From Desulfarculaceae bacterium (lineage in GTDB: Bacteria > Desulfobacterota > Desulfarculia > Desulfarculales > Desulfarculaceae), in the NCBI GenBank assembly GCA_021737645.1, contig JAIPDO010000002.1, forward strand, positions 101,639 to 165,638: a stretch of 64,000 bases of DNA, read 5' to 3'. The translations under genes and the position numbers were made by a program. Shown here in pieces: positions 57,320 to 64,000 of this stretch. How positions within the stretch are numbered: position 1 is the first letter of the stretch; every line of letters starts with the position of its first letter. The notes under the pieces are model-generated. The model made no database searches and was not told the DNA's origin. It was given only the letters and a program-made list of their open reading frames with translations.

Positions 57320-59059
57320 TTAAATCTTTTGCTTTAACTTTTCCAGATTGTCGCGGGCGAAATCCAGGCCGGGGTCCAGCTCCAGGGCATGCTCATACAT
57401 CTGGCAAGCCTCTTTGAACTGGCCCAACTCACGCAAATTGCTGCCGATGTTGGCGTAGTTGATGGCCAGGCCCGGTTCCAGCTCGATGGCCCGGCTGAAG
57501 GCCTCGATAGCCTCCTCGTGCTCCTTGAGCATGTAGTGGCAAAAGCCAAGCAGGTTGAACACTTCCGAGTGAGGCTCCTCAAAGGAGGCCGCCTTGCTCA
57601 GGGCCTGCTTGGCCTCGGCGTAGCGCCCTAAATCTTTTAGGGCCGCACCCCGGTGGGTGTGGATGGAGGCCTCGTCGCCGGCTGGGGGATTGAGGCTCAG
57701 GGCCGCGTCCAGGGAGGCCAAAGCCTCCTCAGGCTGCTCCAGGGCCATCAGGGCCAGTCCCCGGAAGAACTCCAGGTAGTAGCTCTGCCCGACGACTTCG
57801 AGCATTTGATCCAACACCGCCAGGGACTCCACCGGGTCGGGTATCTGGCTGGCCGCCTTGGCCGCGTGAAACACCACGTCGGTGCCGGTGGTGCGGTAGG
57901 CGAAGTGGGCGCCCGGCACGATGGTGTACACGCTGGGCACCTGCAACTCGGGATGGGTCACGTTGAGGCAATACACCGAGTAGCCGCGCTCCTCCAGGGC
58001 CGCCACGCAGGCAGTAACCTCGTCGCGGAAGTCCGGGGCGCTGACGTCGGGCAGCGAACCCAGGGGCACCACCCCGGCGGCGTCGGTGACGTACTTGGCC
58101 TCATCCAGGCTGGTGAACTTGGGTAGAGCGCTTACTTTATAAGAGGTGTGGGTGTTGAACTCGCCGGCCAATTGGGCCACCTCGGTGAGTGCGCGCACCA
58201 GGGCCATGGCCGGGCTGGTGGCGGTGCCCGCCGCATAGACTATCTCGCTGGAGGCGGGGAAGGTGCTGGGATCGTAGCACAGCGCCGCCACCGAGGGGAT
58301 GCCCATATCACACGTGAAATCTTTGAGATAGACCTCGATGCCCGCCTTGCGGAACTTGGCGATGAGCTCCGTGGCGATGGGGTCGCGCACGCTGTCGGGG
58401 TCTATGGCCGGGGTGGGCCGCTTTTCCAGGGTAACCACCGCCGAAACGTGACGCTCCACCACCTCACACAGGCTTTGCAGCACCGCCTCTTCCAGGCAGT
58501 TGCCCGCGGCAGGGCCGTTGTATTCGTTGATGGCGTAGAACCAGCTCAGCGGCAGGCGCTCTTCCCGGTCCCGGCCCAGGTTGCGGGCCCAGGCCCAGGT
58601 CTGGGGCAGCAGCTCGTACACCTTCTCGGCCCGCTCGAGGTCTTCGGGCGGGTGGTACACTGCCTTGGCCGCCTGGGCGAAGTCCATGGCCGCCTCGCCC
58701 GCCTGAGGCGCTCTGAGCCAGGGGAAGCCGCCGCCCTTGATGAAACTGAAGAAGGAGAAGCGCTCGGCCAACTCCATCAGGGCGCTGGCCTCGGCCTGGG
58801 CCGGAGCCGCCCCTTTGCCCATCTGCTTCTGGGTGCCGGTGACCCCCTTGGCTCCATCGCCGCAAATGCTTATAAAAACGGGAATATCCAGGCGTCCCGT
58901 GTCTATGCGCATAACCTGGCGCAGGATATTCTGGCCCATGGCCCCAAAGCGCTCCCGCACCCAGGCCACGGTCTCCTCTGGCGCCCTGGCCTTGTCCTGT
59001 TCGCCCTCGTACCCCTTGGGGGCGGCCCTAAGCTCCATGTGCGATGCTGTGTCGCCCAT
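57320..59059 (-). CDS. YcaO-domain protein with C-terminal TPR repeats
   Basis: A 579-residue protein. A YcaO ATP-dependent cyclodehydratase/thioamidation domain (about 40-400) carries the ATP-binding acidic motifs AEASALMELAERFSFFSF, NCLEEAVLQSLCEVVERHVSA and RALTEVAQLAGEF. About four TPR units follow (e.g. EVFNLLGFCHYMLKEHEEAIEAFSRAIELEPG). YcaO enzymes activate backbone amides to form azolines or thioamides; TPRs would bind a protein partner. It follows dsrC on the same strand after a terminator. ATG 59059 follows AGGAAG and is preferred over 59125. Confidence 0.88.
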   Translation of the reverse strand: MGDTASHMELRAAPKGYEGEQDKARAPEETVAWVRERFGAMGQNILRQVMRIDTGRLDIPVFISICGDGAKGVTGTQKQMGKGAAPAQAEASALMELAERFSFFSFIKGGGFPWLRAPQAGEAAMDFAQAAKAVYHPPEDLERAEKVYELLPQTWAWARNLGRDREERLPLSWFYAINEYNGPAAGNCLEEAVLQSLCEVVERHVSAVVTLEKRPTPAIDPDSVRDPIATELIAKFRKAGIEVYLKDFTCDMGIPSVAALCYDPSTFPASSEIVYAAGTATSPAMALVRALTEVAQLAGEFNTHTSYKVSALPKFTSLDEAKYVTDAAGVVPLGSLPDVSAPDFRDEVTACVAALEERGYSVYCLNVTHPELQVPSVYTIVPGAHFAYRTTGTDVVFHAAKAASQIPDPVESLAVLDQMLEVVGQSYYLEFFRGLALMALEQPEEALASLDAALSLNPPAGDEASIHTHRGAALKDLGRYAEAKQALSKAASFEEPHSEVFNLLGFCHYMLKEHEEAIEAFSRAIELEPGLAINYANIGSNLRELGQFKEACQMYEHALELDPGLDFARDNLEKLKQKI

Positions 59060-59125
59060 GCTTCCTACGCTCCGGTTGTCTGTACTTGTTGATGTATATC
59101 CAAAATAATGTATAGATGCCGCCAT

Positions 59126-59163
59126 AAAAGACGGTGCCCGCCGATTGCTCGACGGGGCACCGT
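59126..59163 (-). terminator. Intrinsic terminator of dsrC
   Basis: ACGGTGCCC...GGGCACCGT stem (9 perfect pairs plus inner pairs), followed on the minus strand by CTTTTA. It lies between dsrC and the YcaO gene and limits read-through. Confidence 0.75.
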
Positions 59164-59183
59164 GTTACGCGGATCGCTGACTA

Positions 59184-59501
59184 CTAGACGCAGCCAGTGG
59201 GCTTGGCCAGACCAGCCATCTTGCAGGCTCCCTTGCCGGGGCCGCTGGGGAACAGCTCGTAGATCTGTTTCAGCTTGTAGCCGGTGACCTTGGTCATGAT
59301 CCGGACCATGGGGGCGATGCCGTTTTTCTTGTAGTAGTCCTGGAGGTAATGAATCACCTTCCAGTGTTCGTCGCTCAACTCGGAGATGCCCTCTTGTTCC
59401 TTCACGTAGTGAGCGAAGTCAACGTCCCAGGTCTCGGGATCTTGCAGAAAGCCATCCTCGTCGACTTCGAAATCTTTGCCCTTAAAGCTAACGGTCGGCA
59501 T
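59184..59501 (-). CDS. dsrC: DsrC/TusE-family sulfur-carrier protein
   Basis: A 105-residue protein with the DsrC fold and the functional C-terminal arm: CKMAGLAKPTGCV, with two cysteines 11 residues apart (penultimate-residue Cys and its partner). Such two-Cys DsrC proteins carry the trisulfide made by dissimilatory sulfite reductase and pass electrons via DsrMKJOP. The N-terminal FEVDEDGFLQDPETWDVDFA is also typical. AAGGAGG ribosome site. This is the best single marker that the organism respires sulfur compounds, though no dsrAB is in the window. Confidence 0.96.
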   Translation of the reverse strand: MPTVSFKGKDFEVDEDGFLQDPETWDVDFAHYVKEQEGISELSDEHWKVIHYLQDYYKKNGIAPMVRIMTKVTGYKLKQIYELFPSGPGKGACKMAGLAKPTGCV

Positions 59502-59583
59502 CTTGGGTTTCCTCCTTTACGACTGTATGAAGCGGCCTGACAGGCCATTTTTTCCTCGGGGGGGCCTCGAAAGCACAATGAAC

Positions 59584-59612
59584 TGTCTATCAACTTGCCA
59601 TAGTGCTGTCAA
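59584..59612 (-). promoter_or_regulatory. Sigma-70 promoter of dsrC
   Basis: On the minus strand TTGACA (59612-59607, perfect), 17 bases, TAGACA (59589-59584). The leader is about 75 bases. Confidence 0.5.
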
Positions 59613-59690
59613 GCACAAACTGCCTTTTTCACACGGCTTGTGCCGCGTGGACCTACCCACCAAAAGGGTCGGAACCAGGCGCCCCCCGTG

Positions 59691-62336
59691 CTAACGAAAG
59701 CTTTGCACCCGGACCAAGCTCTCCTTGAGCCGGGTGATTTTATCCTCAGCCGCGGCTACCTTGGCCTTTTCCTTGGCCACCACCGCCTCCGGGGCCTTGG
59801 CCAGGAAGCCTTGGTTGGTCAGCTTTTTACGGCTGGGGGTTATCTCTTTGTCCAGCTTGGCCAACTCTTTTTCCAGGCGAGCCTCCTCGGCGGAAAAGTC
59901 CACCAAGCCCTCCAGGGGCACGAACACATTGACCTCGGACAAGGCCGCCCCGGCCGACTTGGCCGGTTGTTCACCCTCTTTAGTCCAGGCCAATTCCTGG
60001 GTCTTGGCCAGGCTCTGGATGCGCGCCGCCTGGGCTTTGAGCACCTCCAGGGCACCGTCATCGGAAGCCGAAAGCACCACCGGCACCACCTTGCCGGGGC
60101 TGATGCTCATTTCGCCGCGGATGTTGCGCACCGCGCCGATCACCTCCATGACCAGGCCCATGTCGTGCTCGGCCTGGGGATCTATCTGGTCGTCGTGGTC
60201 GCCGGGCCAGGGGGCCTTCATGATGCTGCCCTCAGAGCCGGGCAGGCGCTGCCACAACTCCTCGGTGACAAAAGGCATGAAGGGATGCAGCAGGCGAAGC
60301 AGGCGCGAATAAACCTCGGCCAGCACCGCCCTGGTGGCCTCCTGGCGCTTGCGGTCGCTGTCATCGTACAGGGGGCCCTTGGCCAGCTCCAAATACCAGT
60401 CGCAGAACTCATGCCACACGAACTGATAGGCCGTGCTGGCCGCCTCGTTGAAGCGGTACTCCTCTATGGCCCGGCCCACTTCCTGGGCCACCCGGCTGGC
60501 GCGGGAAAGAATCCAGCGGTCCTCCAGAGTGGGCTCCTCGGGCAACTGGCCCGGCTCGTCCTCGCCCAGGTTCATGAGCGTGAAACGGGCCGCGTTCCAA
60601 ATCTTGTTGACGAAGTTGCGGTAACCGGCGATGCGCTCTTCGCTCATCTTGATGTCGCGGCCCTGGGCGGCAAAGGCAGCCAGGGTGAAGCGGAAGGCGT
60701 CGGTGCCGAACTCGTCCATGACGATCAAGGGGTCGATGACGTTGCCCTTGGATTTGGACATCTTCTGGCCCGAGGCGTCGCGCACCAGGGCGTGGATGTA
60801 TACGTCTGTGAATGGCACCTCGCCCATGAACTTGAGGCCCATCATCATCATGCGGGCCACCCAGAAGAACAGGATGTCGAAGCCGGTGACCAGGCAGGAG
60901 GTGGGGTAAAACTTGCTTAGCTCCGGGGTCTGGTCGGGCCAGCCCATGGTGGAGAAGGGCCACAGGGCGCTGCTGAACCAGGTGTCCAACACGTCGGTTT
61001 CCTGGGTCAACTCGCTGGAGCCGCAAGCGGGGCATTTCTCCGGGGTGGTGCGGCTTACGATCAGCTCTCCGCAGGAGCAGAACCAGGCCGGAATGCGGTG
61101 GCCCCACCATATCTGGCGGCTCACGCACCAGTCGCGGATGTTGGTCATCCACTCGTAGTAGGTCTTCTCCCACTGGGCGGGCACTATCTTGGTGCGCCCG
61201 TCCCGCACCGCGCCCAGGGCCTCCTCGGCCAAGGGACCCACCTTGACGAACCACTGTTTGGACAGAATGGGCTCCACCATGGTCTTGCAGCGGTAACAGT
61301 GGCCCACCGAGTGCAGGTAGTCTTCCTGCTTCTCAAGCAAGCCCTGCTTCTCCAGGTCAGCCAGCATCACCTTGCGGGCCTCGAAGCGATCCAGCCCGGC
61401 GTAGGGCCCGCCCGCCTGGTTGATAGTCCCGTTGTCGTCCATGACCCTCAGGGACTCCAGGCCGTGCTTTTGGCCGATCATGAAGTCGTTGGGGTCGTGG
61501 GCCGGGGTGATTTTGAGCGCCCCAGTGCCGAAGTCGGTGGACACGTAGGAGTCGCGGATTATGGGCAGCTCCCGGCCGATCAGCGGCAAGAGCACCATGT
61601 CGTCGGCCAACTCCTGATAACGCGGGTCGTCGGGGTTCACCGCCACCGCCGTGTCGCCCAAAAGGGTCTCGGGCCGGGTGGTGGCCACCACCAGATAGCC
61701 CTTGCCGTTCTTAAAGGGGTAGCGGATGTGGTACAGCCCGCCCTTGACCTCTTCGTGCTCGCTCTCCAGGTCGCTCAGCGCGGTATGGCAGCGGGGGCAC
61801 CAGTTGATGATGTAGTCGCCCCGGTAGATGAGCCCTTCCTCGTACAGGCGCACGAACACCTCGCGCACCGCCTTGGACAAGCCCTCGTCCATGGTGAAGC
61901 GCTCCCGGGACCAGTCGCAGGAAGAGCCCAGGCGCTTGAGCTGGTTGATGATCTTGCCGCCGTACTCGGCCCGCCATTCCCACACCCGCTCGATAAAGGC
62001 CTCACGGCCCAGATCGTGGCGGGTCTTGCCCTCGCTGGCCAGCTGGCGCTCCACCACGTTCTGGGTGGCGATGCCCGCGTGGTCGGTGCCCGGCATCCAC
62101 AGCACCTCGTAGCCCAGCATGCGCTTGTAGCGGCACATGATGTCCTGCATGGTGTTGTTGAGCGCGTGGCCCATATGCAACTGGCCGGTCACGTTGGGGG
62201 GCGGGATCACGATGGAGTAGGCCGGGCCCTTGCCCGCCGGGTCGGCGGTGAACAGCCCCTCCCGTTCCCAGTAGGCGTACCAACGCTCTTCCACCTGGGC
62301 CGGTTCGTAAGATTTGGGTAGGGTTTCTTGGGCCAT
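59691..62336 (-). CDS. valS: Valyl-tRNA synthetase
   Basis: An 881-residue class I synthetase that charges tRNA-Val. HIGH motif variant PPPNVTGQLHMGHALNNT, the editing domain (TTRPETLLGDTAVAVNPDD), CysxxCys zinc-like knuckle (CSCGELIVSRTTPEKCPACGS), KMSKS motif GQKMSKSKGNVIDP, anticodon-binding domain, and a C-terminal coiled coil (EARLEKELAKLDKEITPSRKKLTNQGFLAKAPEAVVAKEK) that is ValS-specific. ATG 62336 follows GAGGAG; a longer frame at 62396 is not needed. Confidence 0.97.
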   Translation of the reverse strand: MAQETLPKSYEPAQVEERWYAYWEREGLFTADPAGKGPAYSIVIPPPNVTGQLHMGHALNNTMQDIMCRYKRMLGYEVLWMPGTDHAGIATQNVVERQLASEGKTRHDLGREAFIERVWEWRAEYGGKIINQLKRLGSSCDWSRERFTMDEGLSKAVREVFVRLYEEGLIYRGDYIINWCPRCHTALSDLESEHEEVKGGLYHIRYPFKNGKGYLVVATTRPETLLGDTAVAVNPDDPRYQELADDMVLLPLIGRELPIIRDSYVSTDFGTGALKITPAHDPNDFMIGQKHGLESLRVMDDNGTINQAGGPYAGLDRFEARKVMLADLEKQGLLEKQEDYLHSVGHCYRCKTMVEPILSKQWFVKVGPLAEEALGAVRDGRTKIVPAQWEKTYYEWMTNIRDWCVSRQIWWGHRIPAWFCSCGELIVSRTTPEKCPACGSSELTQETDVLDTWFSSALWPFSTMGWPDQTPELSKFYPTSCLVTGFDILFFWVARMMMMGLKFMGEVPFTDVYIHALVRDASGQKMSKSKGNVIDPLIVMDEFGTDAFRFTLAAFAAQGRDIKMSEERIAGYRNFVNKIWNAARFTLMNLGEDEPGQLPEEPTLEDRWILSRASRVAQEVGRAIEEYRFNEAASTAYQFVWHEFCDWYLELAKGPLYDDSDRKRQEATRAVLAEVYSRLLRLLHPFMPFVTEELWQRLPGSEGSIMKAPWPGDHDDQIDPQAEHDMGLVMEVIGAVRNIRGEMSISPGKVVPVVLSASDDGALEVLKAQAARIQSLAKTQELAWTKEGEQPAKSAGAALSEVNVFVPLEGLVDFSAEEARLEKELAKLDKEITPSRKKLTNQGFLAKAPEAVVAKEKAKVAAAEDKITRLKESLVRVQSFR

Positions 62337-62356
62337 TGCGGGCTCCTCGCTAGGAC

Positions 62357-62390
62357 AAAAAGAAAAGGCGGGGAGCTTTTCTCCCTGCCT
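62357..62390 (-). terminator. Intrinsic terminator before valS
   Basis: On the minus strand AGGCAGGGAG - AAAAG - CTCCCCGCCT followed by TTTCTTTTT. It ends the upstream acidic-protein gene and separates it from valS. Confidence 0.85.
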
Positions 62391-62415
62391 CGCCACCGGC
62401 CCCCGGGCCGGTGGT

Positions 62416-63129
62416 CTAGTCTACTACTGCCCCGTCGTCGCGTTTGCCGGAGGATCGTCCGGCCTTGCTCATGGCTTTGCGCAGCAGGTCCTTGACCTCC
62501 TGGGTCACTCTGGCCTTGAGTTGCTTTTCCAGCTCCTGGCCGACCATGACCTCCAACCGCTCTTCCAACTCCTGAGCCACCAGGCGGCTCACCATTTCCG
62601 GGGCCTCGTCTTCCAAAATCTGGCGGACGGCCATGCGCACCAACTCCACCAGTTCTTCGGGCTCGGCCAGGGACGGAACTTCATCGCCGGGCTCGGCAGC
62701 CTCCGGGGCCTTGGCCGCTTGCTTATCCTCGGGCCTCCCTTGGCTGCCCAACTGGGAAAGCAGATCGTCAAGCTCCGGGTCGCCGGTGCCTTGATCTTGG
62801 CCCTCGCCCGCCCCGGCCTGCTCTTTGCCGCCCAACTCCTGCAAAAGGTCTTGCAGCTCGCCCTCGTCCGGAGTGGGAGCCGACGCCTGGGGCTGGGGCT
62901 GCAGGCCCATCTCGGCCATGAGCTTTTCCATGTCGTCATCCCGGGCGGGCGGAGGAGACTGGGCGCTCAGTTCAGCCAAAATACGGTCCAACTCACCCAA
63001 ATCCTTGTCCAGGACAGGTTTGGGCTCGGGCTGGGCGGCCTGCTCCCCGGACTCGACCATGTCGGTCAAGTCGATAACCGGGGCGCCGGGCGGCGGTGTT
63101 TGCGACTTATCCACCAAAAAGCTCCACAT
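62416..63129 (-). CDS. Acidic, low-complexity protein with four copies of a short amphipathic motif
   Basis: A 237-residue protein with no known domain. The first two-thirds are Pro/Gln/Glu-rich and probably disordered, with four spaced short helices of the form L-D/E-x-L-L/I-x-E/Q-L/M-G: LDRILAELSAQ, MEKLMAEMGLQ, LQDLLQELGGK, LDDLLSQLGSQ. The C-terminal third (VRMAVRQILEDEAPEMVSRLVAQELEERLEVMV...) is a long amphipathic helix region recalling PopZ-like C-termini, with a basic end. It may be a scaffold or hub protein (inference). Confidence 0.7.
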   Translation of the reverse strand: MWSFLVDKSQTPPPGAPVIDLTDMVESGEQAAQPEPKPVLDKDLGELDRILAELSAQSPPPARDDDMEKLMAEMGLQPQPQASAPTPDEGELQDLLQELGGKEQAGAGEGQDQGTGDPELDDLLSQLGSQGRPEDKQAAKAPEAAEPGDEVPSLAEPEELVELVRMAVRQILEDEAPEMVSRLVAQELEERLEVMVGQELEKQLKARVTQEVKDLLRKAMSKAGRSSGKRDDGAVVD

Positions 63130-63215
63130 TACAGGGGCGACAACTTGTCAGAAAACTAACATATTCCCCTTGTCCAGGCAACTGGGAGCGTGGCCGCGCC
63201 GCCAGGAGCACCCCC

Positions 63216-64000
63216 CTAGACGCTCCCCGCGCCCCGGCGGCGCAGGCGGCGCAAAAAAGCCAGGTTGCGCCGGTCGGCCCAGCGGGTGTCCTTGGGGGTC
63301 TCCATCACCCCACCCGTGCTTGCTAGACGCTGGTCGCTCATCAAGGCGGCGAAGCATCCCTCGCCCAACAGGCCCTTACCCAGATGGGCGTGGCGGTCCC
63401 GGCGGCTGCCCGCCGGGAAGTCGGTGTCGTTGAGATGCCACATCTTCACCCGGCCCAGGCCCAGCTCGGCGTCCAACTGGTCCACAAAGGCACGGGCCTG
63501 CTCAAAGCCGTCAATCACGTAACCAGCGGCAAAGGCGTGGGCCGTGTCGATCACCGCCCCGCAGGGGAGGCCCTCCAGACGCTCCAGAAGTTGGGCCAGC
63601 TGGCCCAGATCACCGCCCAGGTGCCCTCCCCCACCGGCGGTGTTCTCCAGCCACAGGGCCGCGCCCTCCCCGGCGGCCTCCAGAGCCCGGCGAGCCCCCT
63701 CGGCCACCCGCTCCAGGCCCCACTCCAGCTCCCGCTTGCCCCGGCTGCCAGGATGCACCACCACCGCCGTGGCCCCCAGGGCGCCGGCCCGCTTTAGCTG
63801 GGAGGCCAGGGCCTGGTAGGAGCGCCGCCACAGGGCGTGGTCCCCGGCCCCAAGGTTGATCAGATAGGGGGCATGCACGGCCACCGGGCTGAGCCCGGCC
63901 TCGCCGGCGGCCCGGCGAAAGGCCAGGGCGTCGGCCTTCTTGAGGGGCTTCTGCTTCCAGGTGCGCGGCGTTCCCGCGAAGATTTGCAGGCACTCCAGGC
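63216..64000 (-). CDS. nfo: Deoxyribonuclease IV (AP endonuclease family 2), 5' end beyond window
   Basis: The frame remains open to the window edge (about 261 residues seen). Family 2 AP endonuclease features are LQIFAGTPRTWKQ near the visible N-terminus, VAVHAPYLINLGA, VVVHPGSRG, WLENTAGGGGHLGG (metal Glu), VIDTAHAFAAGYVIDG (metal Asp/His), KMWHLNDTDFPAGSRRDRHAHLGKGLLG (metal ligands His, Asp, His) and METPKDTRW. It cleaves DNA at abasic sites with three zinc ions in base excision repair. The first residues and start codon are missing because the window ends. Confidence 0.93.
   Translation of the reverse strand, partial: LECLQIFAGTPRTWKQKPLKKADALAFRRAAGEAGLSPVAVHAPYLINLGAGDHALWRRSYQALASQLKRAGALGATAVVVHPGSRGKRELEWGLERVAEGARRALEAAGEGAALWLENTAGGGGHLGGDLGQLAQLLERLEGLPCGAVIDTAHAFAAGYVIDGFEQARAFVDQLDAELGLGRVKMWHLNDTDFPAGSRRDRHAHLGKGLLGEGCFAALMSDQRLASTGGVMETPKDTRWADRRNLAFLRRLRRRGAGSV

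Overview
The window is a GC-rich chromosomal segment, densely packed with protein-coding genes. Its gene content points to an anaerobic, probably sulfate-reducing deltaproteobacterium (Desulfobacterota). The evidence is DsrC with its two C-terminal cysteines, two MetF-MetV-MvhD-HdrA electron-transfer loci, formate-tetrahydrofolate ligase, NfnAB, an Orange-protein-type cluster of ferredoxin-containing MinD ATPases, and PAS-rich signalling. A relative of Desulfarculus is my guess from overall flavour. There is no rRNA or marker gene to prove it, and I found no tRNA, rRNA, CRISPR array or transposase.

Layout. 1-3.9 kb (+): a LarA-family racemase, a VTT membrane protein, a PAS-LuxR regulator and a DUF3786 iron-sulfur protein. 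14.4-4.0 kb (-): probably one long operon. It begins with a divergent metF paralogue, then hdrA, mvhD, metV and metF, followed by a receiver protein, two ACT-type proteins and two sensor kinases. 14.8-19.4 kb (+): two DUF134 regulators (one fused to a NifX-type domain), two MinD ATPases with ferredoxin inserts, a NifX-type protein, a NifU-type scaffold, a zinc ribbon and a degenerate receiver. 30.3-19.4 kb (-): a sigma-54 activator, then a perfect -24/-12 promoter driving a small ORF, an M20 hydrolase, LivKHMGF, a second M20 hydrolase and a class III aminotransferase. 30.5-43.7 kb (mostly +): a dapA-family remnant and mixed housekeeping or redox genes, then a MerR/acyl-CoA ligase/acyl-CoA dehydrogenase operon behind a LiuR-like operator. 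43.7-44.2 kb: repeats. 50.7-44.2 kb (-): the second metF-metV-mvhD locus, with a 1474-residue HdrA that carries an inserted GltD-like NAD(P) module. 51-55.6 kb: fhs (-) and nfnAB (+) from a shared intergenic region. 55.8-64 kb: FolE2, a GGQ release-factor-like protein, YcaO-TPR, DsrC, ValS, a repeat-motif acidic protein and the 3' part of nfo.

How the parts fit. Fhs makes formyl-THF and MetF/MetV act at the methylene/methyl-THF step. HdrA/MvhD can move electrons between ferredoxin, NAD(P)H and MetF, and NfnAB connects NADH, NADPH and ferredoxin. This is the methyl branch of a Wood-Ljungdahl pathway, run reductively or oxidatively. Neither locus has HdrB or HdrC.

The strongest unusual result is that the second mvhD is interrupted by one in-frame TGA at 46168-46170. 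It sits exactly where its paralogue has a conserved cysteine, and a SECIS-like hairpin follows, so it is probably a selenoprotein that naive gene calling would truncate. Other notable points are the loss of all four linker-domain cysteines in the first HdrA, two operator-like palindromes flanking the DUF134-NifX promoter, and a dispersed repeat whose hairpin shows a compensatory base-pair change.

Gaps above 300 bases (14404-14833, 43732-44151, 50733-51102, 52876-53298) hold promoters, operators, repeats, terminators and a structured leader, described below. I see no missed gene in them.
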